Part shown: positions 17,340 through 26,809 of the stretch, piece after piece | How positions within the stretch are numbered: position 1 is the first letter of the stretch | Layout of the letters: each line of letters starts with the position of its first letter | NCBI RefSeq assembly: GCF_001425945.1 | Contig: NZ_LMEB01000006.1 | Coordinates: 490,051 to 554,050, forward strand | Reading direction: 5' to 3' | DNA: 64,000 nt | Origin: Brevundimonas sp. Root1279 | GTDB taxonomy: Bacteria; Pseudomonadota; Alphaproteobacteria; Caulobacterales; Caulobacteraceae | The notes under the pieces: generated by a model | Seen by the model: only the letters and a program-made list of their open reading frames with translations | The model's database searches: none | Told to the model about the DNA's origin: nothing | Program-made: the position numbers and the translations under genes

Positions 17340-20300
17340 TCACATCAGCCAGTCGTCGTCGAAGACAGCTTCGTGATGCACGTTGAGAGCGGCGTGCAGC
17401 ATTCCGGAGTCGGCAAGGCCGGCGGTAGCCTCGCTGGCCAGGGCGAAGACCGGTCCGTCGAACGCCGGGGCGGCGAAGGGGTCGAACGCGTCCGGAAGGA
17501 TCTGCGGCAGGTCGAGGTCCTTCGGCAGGAAGAAGCCGTCGTCCATCAGCGGCGATACGGCCGCCGCCATCTCCTTGGCAGACAGGACCGGCGCGCCGGC
17601 GCCGCCCAGAACGCTGATCTGATCCGAGAAGCGGAGCTGCTCGATGCCGTCGACGATGTCCACGCCATCTCGACCGGCGACCGTGTCCGTGACGCGGTAC
17701 TGGCCGCCGCCGAGGCTTTCGATCGTGTACTGCGAGAGCGTGCCCGCGTACTGGGCGGTGTCGTAGCCGTCGCCGCCGTTGAGGGTGTCATTGCCCTGGC
17801 CGCCCCTCAGGGTGTCCCGGCCTACGCCGCCGGTGATGACGTTGTTCAGGGCGTTGCCGACGCCGGCGAAGTCGCCGTCATCGTCATACTCGAGGTTCTC
17901 GATATTGGCCGCGAGCGCATAGTAGGCGCGGTCCGTCTGGACCGTGTCGGTGCCTTCGCCGGCCAGCTCGTGGATCGTGTCGTTGGCGCTGACCACATAG
18001 AAATCGTCGCCCGCGCCGCCGTACAGGGTGTTGGCCGCGCCCGATCCGCCGATCAGGGTGTCGTTGCCGTCACGGCCGATCAGGACGTCGGCCCCTTCGC
18101 CGCCGCTGAGGGAATTGGCTCCGGCGTTGCCGATGATCAGGTCGTTGAAGGCCGAGCCCCAGATACGCTCGATCGACGAGAGGGTGTCGACGCCCCCGTC
18201 GCCGTCCTGGGCCGTCGACAGGTCGAGGCGGACCACTACGCCGGATGCGGCGTCCTGGTAGTCGACGGTGTCCACGCCGAGGCCGCCCTGCAGCACGTCA
18301 TTGCCGCCGCGGCCGGTGAGGAAGTCGTCGCCCGCACCGCCGGACAGCCGATTGGCGTTGGCGTCGCCCGCGATCACGTCGTTGCTGGACGAGCCGATCA
18401 CATTCTCGATGCTGATCAGCGTGTCCGTGCCGAGGAAGCCGGCCGCGATGTTGTTGGCCAGGTTGACGAACACGGCCAGGCCCGTGGCGGCGTAGGAGAC
18501 GGTGTCGCTGCCGCCCGTGCCGCCGTTCAGGATGTCGTTTCCGAAGCCGCCGACCAGGGTGTCGTCGAACACGCCGCCGACGATGGTGTTGTCCAGGTCG
18601 TTGCCGATGCCGGTGAAGGGTCCGGCGCCGGTGAAGTGCAGTTCCTCGACGTTCGCCACCAGCGTCATGTTGTTTCGGCTGGTGAAGATGCGGTCGTGGC
18701 CTTGGTTCTCAAGCTCGACCACCGTGTCGTTGGCCTCGACGAAATAGGTGTCGTCGCCCTGACCGCCCTGCAGCTGGTTGGCCGCGCCGGCGCCGCCGAC
18801 CAGGAGGTCGTCGCCGTCCAGGCCGATCAGGACGTCCGACCCCGCGCCGCCCGACAGGAGATTACCGCCAGCGGCGCCGATCAGGATGTCGTTGTTGGCC
18901 GAGCCGATCAGGTTCTCGATGTTGGTGAGCGTGTCGGTGCCGCCCTCGCCGTCGCTGCCGAAGCCGCCGTTCAGGCGGATGTGCACGCCGCCGGTCGAGC
19001 CGGAGTAGTCGGCGGTGTCTTCGCCGTCGCCGCCGTCGAGAGCGTCGTTGCCGCCGCCGCCGACCAGGGTGTCCTCGCCGTCGCCGGCGGTCAGGGTGTT
19101 ATCGCCGCTGTCGCCCTGCACCGAATCGCCCGGGCTGTCCTCGCCGACGATGGTGACCGTGACCGTGGCGGTGTTCCCGTTGGTCAGGGTGTAGGTGAAG
19201 GTGTCCGTGGCGGTCAGGTTGGTGCCGCCCGAAGCCGGGCCAGACAGGGCGTTGAAGGCGTCGTTCGGATCGTAGCTGTAGGTGCCGTCGGCGTTGACGG
19301 TCAGCAGGGCGCCCGAGGCCAGGGAGATCTGGCTTCCGACCGCGGCGGCCGAACCGTTGACCTCGCTGATCTCGAGGGCCGGGCCGTCGACGTCGGAGTC
19401 GTTGCCGAACACGGAGCCGTTGAGCACGACGCTCTCGAGGGTCGAGTCGGAGTCATCCCCCGCCACCGGCGCATCATCTGCGGCCACGACGGTGATGGTC
19501 GCGGTCTCATTGACCGCGCTGGTGTTGACGCCGCCGTTCGCGGTGCCGCCGTTGTCGGTGATCGAAACGACGGTGATCTGGCGGTCCCCGGCCGTCGGAT
19601 TGTCGCCGGTGACCTGATACGACATCCCGTTGAGGACCTGCTCCAGGTGGGAGGTCGAGGTCATCCCGACGATGGTCAGGATCAGTTCCCCCGGCAGGGC
19701 GCCGGCGGTGATCTGGTACATGACGGCGCCGCCCGGCGCCGGCTGGATGTCCGGGCTGCCGGGGATCAGGAGCATGGGTACGCCGGAAAGGACGATGCTC
19801 TCGTTCGCCCCGTCGACCACGCCGGTGATGCTCAGTCGCACCGACAGTTCCTGGCCCGACTCGATGTTCGCGGCGCTCAGGCCGGAGAACAGGTCAACCG
19901 CGGCGTCGCCTTCGGTGAAGGTCGCGGTGGCGGCCGTGAGGCTGAGCGTCGGAGCGTCGTTGACGTTGGCGATGGCCGCGGTGCCGGCGCTGGTCGCCGA
20001 TTCCACCGTGCCGCCGGCGTCGGTGTAGTAGATCACCACGCGGACCACGCCGCCGACGTCGGCGTCGCCGAGGGTGTAGGTGGCCTGGTCAGACCCGACG
20101 TTGACGTAGCCCGCGCCGGTGTCGCGCTGCCACTGGTAGTGCAGCGTCCCGAGACCGTCTGCGTCCGCGATGGTGGAGACGGCGGTCAGGACCTGGTCTT
20201 CGGTCGCCGTACCGGTGATCGAGGCGCCGCCGGTGTGCGGGTCGTTGACCCCGGCGATGGCCGCCGTTCCGGCGCTGGTCGCCGATTCCGCGAACCCCTG

Positions 20301-22610
20301 GCCGTCGGTGTAGCTGATGACCACGCGGACCACGCCCCCCACGTCGGCGTCGCCGAGGGTGTAGGTCGCTTGGTCGGCCGCTCCGATTGAGACGAAGCCC
20401 GCGCCGGTGTCGCGCTGCCAATCGTAGTGAAGGGTCCCGAGACCGTCGGCGTCAGCCAGGGTCGAGACGGCGGTCAGGACCTGGTTCTCGGTCGCCGTGC
20501 CGGTGAGCGCGGCGCCGCCGGTGTGCGGGTCGTTGGTGGCTGCGATGGCCGCCGTGGATGCGCTGGTCGCCGATTCCACCGTGCCGCCGGCGTCGGTGTA
20601 GTAGATCACCGTGCGGATTACGCCGCCGACGTCGGCGTCGCCGAGCGTGTAGGTCGCTTGGTCGGACCCGACGTTGACGAAGCCGCCGCCGGTGTCGCGC
20701 TGCCACTGATAGTGCAGGGTCCCCAGGCCATCGGGATCGGCGATGGTCGAGACGGCGGTGAGGACCTGGTTCTCGGTCGCCGTGCCGGTGATCGAGGCGC
20801 CGCCGGTGTGGGGGTCGTTGGCGGCGGAAAGGGTTACAGTGGTGGTCTGGGTCGCGCTGGTTCCGCCCGCTCCGTCGGTGAGGACGGTCGTGATGGTGCG
20901 CGTCGCCGAGGTCGGCGCGTCGGAGGTGTTGTTGTACTGCAGCGCCCGGACCAGGGCCTGGGTCGCGGCGGGAGTGGCGTCGGCGTCAAGGGTGATGGTC
21001 AGAGCGGCGCCGGCGGTCCCGCCGGTGAAGGTGGCGATCTGGACGCCCTGATAGCTGATGTTTGCGCCCGAGACGCTGATCTGACCCGCGCCCGTGCCGA
21101 TGTTGGCGACGCTGAGCACGTCCTGGGCGGCGACGCCGTTGGCGGTGATCGTAACGGTCAAGGCGCCGCCGTTGAAGTTCGCCTGTTCGGCGTCGGCGAC
21201 GGTCGCATTCTGGCCCATGTCGAGCCGCACGGCGCCCGACACGTTCTCCGTGAAGCCGGCCGTGTCGCCGTTCAGGTTGGTGAAGGTCGGGGCGGTGTTC
21301 GCCGCCGCCGTGGTGAAGTTCAGCGTGATGGCGTCGCTGATGCCCGCGAAGATCGAGCCGTCGGCGTCGGCGAAGATGCCGTCGTCGGTGAGAACGTAAT
21401 AGTTGGTCAGGCCCGCGAGGGTCACCGACGGATCAATTGTCCAGGTCGTGCCCGAGCCCGTGACCTGGGCCGAACCGACGCTGATCGTCTCGATCAGGGT
21501 CCCGTCGCCGCGATAGATGTAGATGTTGCCCGAGCCCTTCACGACGGACTCGTCGAAGGTCAGGACGATGTTGGCGCCGACGGCGACGCCCGTGCCGTTG
21601 TCGGACGGGGTCGAACTGACGATCTCGGGCGGCTTGCCGTTGGCCAGGTAAAACTCGCCCTGGGTGCTGTTGAGCACGCCCAGAACGTCGTGGTCGCCGT
21701 CGCCGTCAACGTCGCCGGCGATGAAATTCGACCCATTGTGGTTGACCAGGGTCACGCCGGCGAAGGGCGACGACGCCTGCGACAGGATGGTCATCGTGCC
21801 GTCGCCGTTGGAGCGGGCGTACTGCCAGGCCGAGCCGTCGCCGGCGGTCTGGTAGAGAATGTCGGCGTCGCCGTCGGAATCGAAGTCGCCGACGACAATG
21901 CGCGTGATCGCGGCCGGAGCCGGGAAGGTGGCCGAAGACTGGCTCGAGAACGTCCCGCCGTCATTGCGGAAATAGGCGCCGGTGGTGCTCGCCTGGGTGT
22001 TCCAAAGGTCGAGGTCGCCGTCGCCGTCGAAGTCGGCGGCGACGTGCGTGCCGCCGCTGTTGTCCAGCAGCGTCACGCCGGCGAAGGGCGAGGCGGCTTG
22101 GGCCAGCAGGGTGTAAGTCCCGTCGCCGTTGGACTGGGCGTACTGGAAGGCCGTGCCGTTGCCCACCGTCTGGTAGAGCATGTCGGCGTCGCCATCGCCG
22201 TCGAAATCAGCCATGACCACGCGGGACGAGGCGCCCGGCTGCGGGTACGTGGCCGACGACTGGGAGGTGAACGTCCCGTTGTCGTTGCGGAAATAGCTGC
22301 CCGTGCCCGCACCGGTCGATTGGCCGGCCCACAGATCCATGTCGCCGTCGCCGTCGATGTCGCCGACGTGGAAATTGCCGCCGTTGTGGTCCGGAATGGT
22401 CAGGCCCGCGAAGGGCGAGGAGCCCAGGGCCAGAATGGTGTAGGTGCCGTCGCCGTTCGAGCGGGCGTACTGGAAGGCCGTGCCGTTGGCGCCGGTCTGG
22501 TACAGGATGTCCAGATCACCGTCGCTGTCAGCGTCGATGAAGCTCATCCGGCCGCCGGCGGCGGGCTGCGGAAAGGTGGCGGTGGATTGTTCGCTGAAAG
22601 TGACCGGCAT
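17340..22610 (-). CDS. Giant secreted FG-GAP/cadherin/RTX protein (probable type I secretion substrate)
   Basis: About 1756 residues. Order: VCBS/FG-GAP repeats (about 1-335, DIDGDGDMDLW style), a Big_5-like Ig domain (about 337-445), a cadherin-like segment, three near-identical 95-residue Ig-like repeats starting NDPHTGGASITGTATE (about 597-883), a VCBS/cadherin segment (about 1057-1157), and calcium-binding RTX nonapeptides GGxGxDxLx (about 1170-1600). The tail is acidic and ends VFDDDWLM. No N-terminal signal peptide is visible, as expected for a C-terminally signalled type I substrate. The ATG at 22610 follows AGGGGAAG. A likely role is a surface adhesin or calcium-dependent matrix protein. 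No ABC/MFP transporter pair lies in the window. Confidence 0.9.
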   Translation of the reverse strand: MPVTFSEQSTATFPQPAAGGRMSFIDADSDGDLDILYQTGANGTAFQYARSNGDGTYTILALGSSPFAGLTIPDHNGGNFHVGDIDGDGDMDLWAGQSTGAGTGSYFRNDNGTFTSQSSATYPQPGASSRVVMADFDGDGDADMLYQTVGNGTAFQYAQSNGDGTYTLLAQAASPFAGVTLLDNSGGTHVAADFDGDGDLDLWNTQASTTGAYFRNDGGTFSSQSSATFPAPAAITRIVVGDFDSDGDADILYQTAGDGSAWQYARSNGDGTMTILSQASSPFAGVTLVNHNGSNFIAGDVDGDGDHDVLGVLNSTQGEFYLANGKPPEIVSSTPSDNGTGVAVGANIVLTFDESVVKGSGNIYIYRGDGTLIETISVGSAQVTGSGTTWTIDPSVTLAGLTNYYVLTDDGIFADADGSIFAGISDAITLNFTTAAANTAPTFTNLNGDTAGFTENVSGAVRLDMGQNATVADAEQANFNGGALTVTITANGVAAQDVLSVANIGTGAGQISVSGANISYQGVQIATFTGGTAGAALTITLDADATPAATQALVRALQYNNTSDAPTSATRTITTVLTDGAGGTSATQTTTVTLSAANDPHTGGASITGTATENQVLTAVSTIADPDGLGTLHYQWQRDTGGGFVNVGSDQATYTLGDADVGGVIRTVIYYTDAGGTVESATSASTAAIAATNDPHTGGAALTGTATENQVLTAVSTLADADGLGTLHYDWQRDTGAGFVSIGAADQATYTLGDADVGGVVRVVISYTDGQGFAESATSAGTAAIAGVNDPHTGGASITGTATEDQVLTAVSTIADADGLGTLHYQWQRDTGAGYVNVGSDQATYTLGDADVGGVVRVVIYYTDAGGTVESATSAGTAAIANVNDAPTLSLTAATATFTEGDAAVDLFSGLSAANIESGQELSVRLSITGVVDGANESIVLSGVPMLLIPGSPDIQPAPGGAVMYQITAGALPGELILTIVGMTSTSHLEQVLNGMSYQVTGDNPTAGDRQITVVSITDNGGTANGGVNTSAVNETATITVVAADDAPVAGDDSDSTLESVVLNGSVFGNDSDVDGPALEISEVNGSAAAVGSQISLASGALLTVNADGTYSYDPNDAFNALSGPASGGTNLTATDTFTYTLTNGNTATVTVTIVGEDSPGDSVQGDSGDNTLTAGDGEDTLVGGGGNDALDGGDGEDTADYSGSTGGVHIRLNGGFGSDGEGGTDTLTNIENLIGSANNDILIGAAGGNLLSGGAGSDVLIGLDGDDLLVGGAGAANQLQGGQGDDTYFVEANDTVVELENQGHDRIFTSRNNMTLVANVEELHFTGAGPFTGIGNDLDNTIVGGVFDDTLVGGFGNDILNGGTGGSDTVSYAATGLAVFVNLANNIAAGFLGTDTLISIENVIGSSSNDVIAGDANANRLSGGAGDDFLTGRGGNDVLQGGLGVDTVDYQDAASGVVVRLDLSTAQDGDGGVDTLSSIERIWGSAFNDLIIGNAGANSLSGGEGADVLIGRDGNDTLIGGSGAANTLYGGAGDDFYVVSANDTIHELAGEGTDTVQTDRAYYALAANIENLEYDDDGDFAGVGNALNNVITGGVGRDTLRGGQGNDTLNGGDGYDTAQYAGTLSQYTIESLGGGQYRVTDTVAGRDGVDIVDGIEQLRFSDQISVLGGAGAPVLSAKEMAAAVSPLMDDGFFLPKDLDLPQILPDAFDPFAAPAFDGPVFALASEATAGLADSGMLHAALNVHHEAVFDDDWLM
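19950..20823 (-). repeat. Three tandem in-gene repeats of 288 and 285 bp
   Basis: Matching points at 20233, 20521 and 20806 give periods of 288 and 285 bp. Each copy encodes about 95 residues with the block TATENQVLTAVST and YTLGDADVGGV. DNA identity is visibly high, so recent duplication or homogenisation by recombination is likely. Confidence 0.85.
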
Positions 22611-22838
22611 GCTGCTTCCCCTGCCATCGCGCGCGGCGACAGGGGCCGGCACGGGCGCGCCCCTCCGGACGCCCTACCCGCTTACCTAAACCTTAAAGGC
22701 GCGCAAAATTCAACCTGACAGGCCCTGAGGAGGATTCTGCGCCCATACCGCGAATCGAGAAGACCCGGGTTACGCGTATCTACGGCAGCCATTCGTGTGG
22801 TGAAGGCGCCGTTTGAGCCAGGACTGCCGCCGCGAAGA

Positions 22839-25800
22839 TCAGCCCTGCAGCCAGTCGTCCGGATCGAAGCCGCGGCGCGCCAGGGCGTCGTCCTCCAGGC
22901 CCGGGAGGACGAAGGGCGCGCCGACATCCTTGGCGAGCAGGGCCGCGGGAACCGCGGGCGCCGGGACAGCCATGACGACTCCGTCGGAAAAGCGCACCGA
23001 CTCGACGCTCACCAGGGTGTCGACCCCGTCCCGCCCGGCGACGCGGTCGGCGATGCGAATGCGGCCGTCGCCGAGGTCGACAAAGAAGTAGTCGGTGCTG
23101 AGCCCCAGCATCACCGCCGTATCCTGGCCCTCGCCGCCGGCCAGGCTGTCGTTGCCGAGTCCGCCCGCGAGGGTGTCCGCCCCCGCCCCGCCGGTCAGCA
23201 CATTGGCCTGACCATTGCCGGTCAAGGTCGCCGCGCCGGCGCCAAGGTAGGCGGCGTTCTCGAGATTGGCCCCGAGGAAGAAGCGGTCGAGGGTCGTGCG
23301 GACGGTGTCGGTCCCCTCGCCGGCCGCCTCGACGATCGAGTCGCCGACGGCCTCGACTATATAGACGTCGTCGCCGGTCCCCCCGATCAACTGGTTGGCG
23401 ACGCCCTGGCCGCCCGAAAGCACGTCGGCGCCGGCCAGACCGACCAGCACGTCGCGGCCGGCCCCGCCAGACAGGGCGTTGCCCAGGGCGTTGCCGTACA
23501 GCAGGTCGTCGAAGGCCGAGCCGATCAGGTTCTCGATCGAGTCGAACGCATCCGCTCCGCCGTCGCCATCCGTCGTCGCCAGCCCGGTCTGCAGGGAGGC
23601 CGAGACACGCGCGGCGGCCGCGGCGTAGTCGGCCGTGTCGATCCCGCCGCCGCCCGACAGGATGTCCGCCCCGCCGCGCCCGGCCAGGACATCGGCCCCC
23701 GCCTGCCCTTCCAGCCTGTTGGCGCCGGCGTCGCCGCCCAGGCGGTCGGCGAAGGCGGAGCCCCGCAGATCCTCGAGGCCGAACAGTTGATCCGTGGAGC
23801 CATCCCCGTCGGCCGAGGCTGAAGCGGCCAGGAGGCTGGCGATGACGCCAGCCGCGGCGGTGGAATAGTCGGCCCGGTCGACCCCCGCTCCGCCGATCAG
23901 GATATCGCGCCCGGCCCCGCCGCTGAGGCTGTCGGCCCCGCCCGCGCCGGCGATGAAGTTATCCAGCGCATTGCCCCGGCCGGTGAAGGCGCCGAGGCCA
24001 GTGTAGACCAGCTCCTCGACATTGGCCGTCAGGGTGAAGGTCAGGCGGTCGGTCAGGACCCGGTCGCGCCCCTGTCCGGCGAGCTCGATGACCGAGTCGT
24101 TGGCGGTGACGAAATACTGGTCGTCGCCGTCGCCGCCGATCAGCTGGTTGGCGGCGCCCGCCCCGCCGATCAGCACATCCGCCCCGCCGAGGCCGACCAA
24201 GGTGTCCGCGCCTGCGCCGCCGACCAGCCGGTTGGCCGAGCCGGAGGCCACCAGCACGTCGTCGAAGGCCGAGCCGGTGACGTTCTCGAAGTTCGACAAG
24301 CTGTCAGCGCCGCCCTGGCCGTCATTGGTCGCGCGGCCGGCGGCGAGGTTGACGGACACGCCGGCGGTCGAGTCGGCGTAGACGAGAACGTCGGTCCCCT
24401 CGCCGCCATCCAGCAAGTCGTCGCCGGCGCTCCCCCGGACCTGATCGTCCCCGACGCCGCCGTCCATGTCGTCTGCTCCGGCGCTGCCGAGCAGGAGGTC
24501 GAGCTCGCCGTCCTCGCCATTGACGGTGACGGTCACGGTCGCCGTCTCACCCGTGGTCAGGGCGTAGGTGAAGGTCTCGCTGAAGGCGGTGTTGGCCGCG
24601 CCCGAGAGCGGGCCGCCCAGGCCCGTGAACAGCGTCCCGTGGTTGTAGGTGAAGGTCCCGTCGGCATTGACCGTCAGGACGGCTCCCGAGGCCAGGAGGA
24701 TCGGCTGGCCGACGTTCAAGGCGGAGCCGTTGACCGAGCCGACCGCGATGGCCGGGCCGTCGAAATCATTGTCGGCGCCCGAGCCGTTGTCAGCGAAGAC
24801 GCTGCCGGCGAGGACGCCAGTCTCGGGGGCGGCGACGGCGTCGTCGAAGGCCTGGGGCAGGTCCTCCACCGCGGTGATGTTGACGCTGATCACGCCCGAC
24901 ACCGACTGGGGCAGGTCCGGATCGCCGTCGTTGAAGACGATCTCGATGTCCACAGAGGCGGGCGGCGTGTGCGATAGGTTGGCGTAGGTGATGGCCCGCA
25001 GCACGCCGTCGGACAGGGTCGAGGTCGCCGCCGCGCCGAAGGCGATGACCAGTTGGCCGCCTTCCTGGACGTAGGTCCCGATGGTCACGCCCGATACGAT
25101 CAGGTCGCCATCGACCAGGCTGACCGCGCCGGACCCGGCGAAGAAGTCGTCCACACTGGGCTCGCCCACCCGGGAGAGGGTCAGGGTGGCGCCGGCGTAG
25201 CTGTTGGCGAAGTCGAGCTCGGCGTCGGCCAGGGCGACGTCATTGTCGAGGAGGACGCCGGGATCGTGCTCGGTGAAGGCCACGAGGCCGCCCAGCCCGC
25301 CGGAGAACTGCGACAGGAACACCCGCGCCGCCCCCGAGACCAGGCCGTTGGTTCCGACGTCGTCAGCGCCGACGATGACGTCCGCGAAACCGTCGCCGTT
25401 CAGGTCGCCGGCCGTCGAGACGGAGAAGCCGAAATTGTCGCCGCTGGCGTCTCCGGTGAACAGGGCGAGCGTGCCGCCCGTGGCGCCGGAGACCAGCCGG
25501 GCCGAGCCGAAGGTGGCGTTATCCTCGGGCGCGCCGATGATCAGGTCATCGACTCCGTCGCCGTCGACGTCGCCGGCGTTGGCGATCGAAGTCCCGAACT
25601 GGTCCGCCCCGCTGGAGCCGTTGATCGACCACAGGACGGCGCCGGTCGCGCCCGAGAAGGCGGTCACGCTGCCGGAGTTCGGCCCCATGTTGTCGTCGAG
25701 GTTGGCCCCGACGGCCAGGTCCGCCAGGCCGTCGCCGTCGATGTCGCCGAGCGAGGCCACGGAGACTCCGAACTGATCAGCCGCCGCGCTGCCGGTGAAG

Positions 25801-26546
25801 GTATGCAGGAGGAGACCGGTCGCTCCGGAGTAGACCTGGGCCAGCCCGGCATTGGCCCCCGCCCCGTTGGCTTGCCAGGCGCCGATGATCAGGTCCGCCC
25901 GGCCATCGCCGTCGACATCGCCGGCGGAGGCCACGGAGGTGCCGAAATTGTCCGCCGGCTCGGCGCCGTGGAAGGTCCACAGAACCGCGCCCGTGGCGCC
26001 GGAGAAGACCCGGGCGCTGCCGGCGTTGAGACCGCCGTCATCGTCGAGACTGGCCCCGACGATGATGTCGGCCGCGCCGTCGCCGTCCACGTCCCCGGCC
26101 GAGGCGACCGCGGTTCCCATGCGGTCCGAGATGGAGTCGCCGACGAAGGTGCGAAGGATCGTACCGTCAGCGCCGGACAGGATGCGGGCGAAACCCGAGT
26201 CCGTACCGTTGGCGTCCCCGACCCAGGCGCCGACCAGCAGATCATCGAAGCCGTCGCCGTTGACGTCCCCTGCGCCCGCCACCGAGTGGCCGAAGAAGTC
26301 GCCGGCGGCGTCTCCGAGGAAGGTATAGAGAGTGGCGCCGTCGACGCCCGAGACCACCCGGGCGCTGCCGCGGTTCATGCCGCCGACGTCATCGAGGTCC
26401 GCGCCGATGATCAGGTCGGCGACGCCGTCATTGTTCACATCGCCCGCAGAGGCGACCGAGACCCCGAAATTCTCGTTGAAGTCGACGCCGAGGTAGGTTG
26501 CACCGGGAGTATGAGTAACGGTGCCGAAACGCGGTGCGCCAGGCAT
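22839..26546 (-). CDS. Large secreted integrin-like FG-GAP/RTX protein (probable type I secretion substrate)
   Basis: About 1235 residues. Roughly the first 410 form about seven FG-GAP repeats (VASAGDVNNDGVADLIIGAD and variants) that would fold as an integrin-like beta-propeller. A cadherin/VCBS region follows (about 565-672), then RTX repeats with GGAGADTLVGLGGADVL (about 682-1150). The tail ends GFDPDDWLQG, very like the end of the neighbouring giant. The ATG at 26546 follows GGAGGG; an upstream TTG is less likely. No Sec signal is seen. It is on the same strand as its neighbour, 228 bp upstream, so the two may be co-regulated. Adhesion or biofilm is a reasonable guess. Confidence 0.9.
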   Translation of the reverse strand: MPGAPRFGTVTHTPGATYLGVDFNENFGVSVASAGDVNNDGVADLIIGADLDDVGGMNRGSARVVSGVDGATLYTFLGDAAGDFFGHSVAGAGDVNGDGFDDLLVGAWVGDANGTDSGFARILSGADGTILRTFVGDSISDRMGTAVASAGDVDGDGAADIIVGASLDDDGGLNAGSARVFSGATGAVLWTFHGAEPADNFGTSVASAGDVDGDGRADLIIGAWQANGAGANAGLAQVYSGATGLLLHTFTGSAAADQFGVSVASLGDIDGDGLADLAVGANLDDNMGPNSGSVTAFSGATGAVLWSINGSSGADQFGTSIANAGDVDGDGVDDLIIGAPEDNATFGSARLVSGATGGTLALFTGDASGDNFGFSVSTAGDLNGDGFADVIVGADDVGTNGLVSGAARVFLSQFSGGLGGLVAFTEHDPGVLLDNDVALADAELDFANSYAGATLTLSRVGEPSVDDFFAGSGAVSLVDGDLIVSGVTIGTYVQEGGQLVIAFGAAATSTLSDGVLRAITYANLSHTPPASVDIEIVFNDGDPDLPQSVSGVISVNITAVEDLPQAFDDAVAAPETGVLAGSVFADNGSGADNDFDGPAIAVGSVNGSALNVGQPILLASGAVLTVNADGTFTYNHGTLFTGLGGPLSGAANTAFSETFTYALTTGETATVTVTVNGEDGELDLLLGSAGADDMDGGVGDDQVRGSAGDDLLDGGEGTDVLVYADSTAGVSVNLAAGRATNDGQGGADSLSNFENVTGSAFDDVLVASGSANRLVGGAGADTLVGLGGADVLIGGAGAANQLIGGDGDDQYFVTANDSVIELAGQGRDRVLTDRLTFTLTANVEELVYTGLGAFTGRGNALDNFIAGAGGADSLSGGAGRDILIGGAGVDRADYSTAAAGVIASLLAASASADGDGSTDQLFGLEDLRGSAFADRLGGDAGANRLEGQAGADVLAGRGGADILSGGGGIDTADYAAAAARVSASLQTGLATTDGDGGADAFDSIENLIGSAFDDLLYGNALGNALSGGAGRDVLVGLAGADVLSGGQGVANQLIGGTGDDVYIVEAVGDSIVEAAGEGTDTVRTTLDRFFLGANLENAAYLGAGAATLTGNGQANVLTGGAGADTLAGGLGNDSLAGGEGQDTAVMLGLSTDYFFVDLGDGRIRIADRVAGRDGVDTLVSVESVRFSDGVVMAVPAPAVPAALLAKDVGAPFVLPGLEDDALARRGFDPDDWLQG

Positions 26547-26680
26547 GAGGGAGCCCTCCGAAGCCCGCCCCGACCACATTACCGCCACAAAGGATGCACC
26601 CAATCGCCCTATTCGGATACTGGATGAAATGGCTAGCCGAGGGCGCCTAGTCCTTCCGGTGGGGATGCCGTGGCCAAATC

Positions 26681-26699
26681 GCCCCCGCCGGGGCTTTTT
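26681..26699 (+). terminator. Small intrinsic-terminator-like hairpin upstream of rplU promoter
   Basis: GCCCC-cgcc-GGGGC followed by five T. No plus-strand gene ends nearby, so it may insulate the rplU promoter from stray upstream transcription. Confidence 0.5.
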
Positions 26700-26711
26700 C
26701 GCCCGTCCGCG

Positions 26712-26739
26712 TTGACTCGGCCGACCCCTTCCGTATATG
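26712..26739 (+). promoter_or_regulatory. Predicted sigma-70-type promoter of rplU-rpmA
   Basis: A -35 box TTGACT (26712-26717), a 16-bp spacer and a -10 box TATATG (26734-26739) make the best vegetative promoter match noted in the window. Transcription would start near 26746, giving a leader of about 64 bases before the rplU ATG. Confidence 0.65.
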
Positions 26740-26750
26740 TCGCCGCTCTT

Positions 26751-26787
26751 CGCCCGCCGGGGTCCCCCGACGGGCGCTTATCTTTTT
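26751..26787 (+). promoter_or_regulatory. Attenuator-like leader hairpin of rplU
   Basis: In the predicted leader, CGCCCG-c-CGGGG pairs with CCCCG-a-CGGGCG (26751-26776), with one C/A mismatch. It is followed by CTTATCTTTTTG, an interrupted T-run ending 23 bases before the start codon. The arrangement is that of an intrinsic terminator inside a 5' leader, suggesting autoregulated attenuation of the ribosomal protein operon. Confidence 0.5.
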
Positions 26788-26809
26788 GCGTTTACGCTGA
26801 GGCTTCAAC

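Noticed and set aside
17373..20390. Open frame of about 1000 codons on the plus strand opposite the RTX gene
   Set aside because: It is Gly/Val/Arg/Asp-rich with no domain, no ribosome site and exact antisense register to a recognised gene. High GC at third positions makes such mirrors common here; the same holds for 2438-3622, 3760-5592, 6061-8058, 48570-50678 and 61642-63441.
19950..20823. CRISPR-like repeats
   Set aside because: The units are about 285 bp, lie inside a coding frame and encode protein repeats, without spacers.
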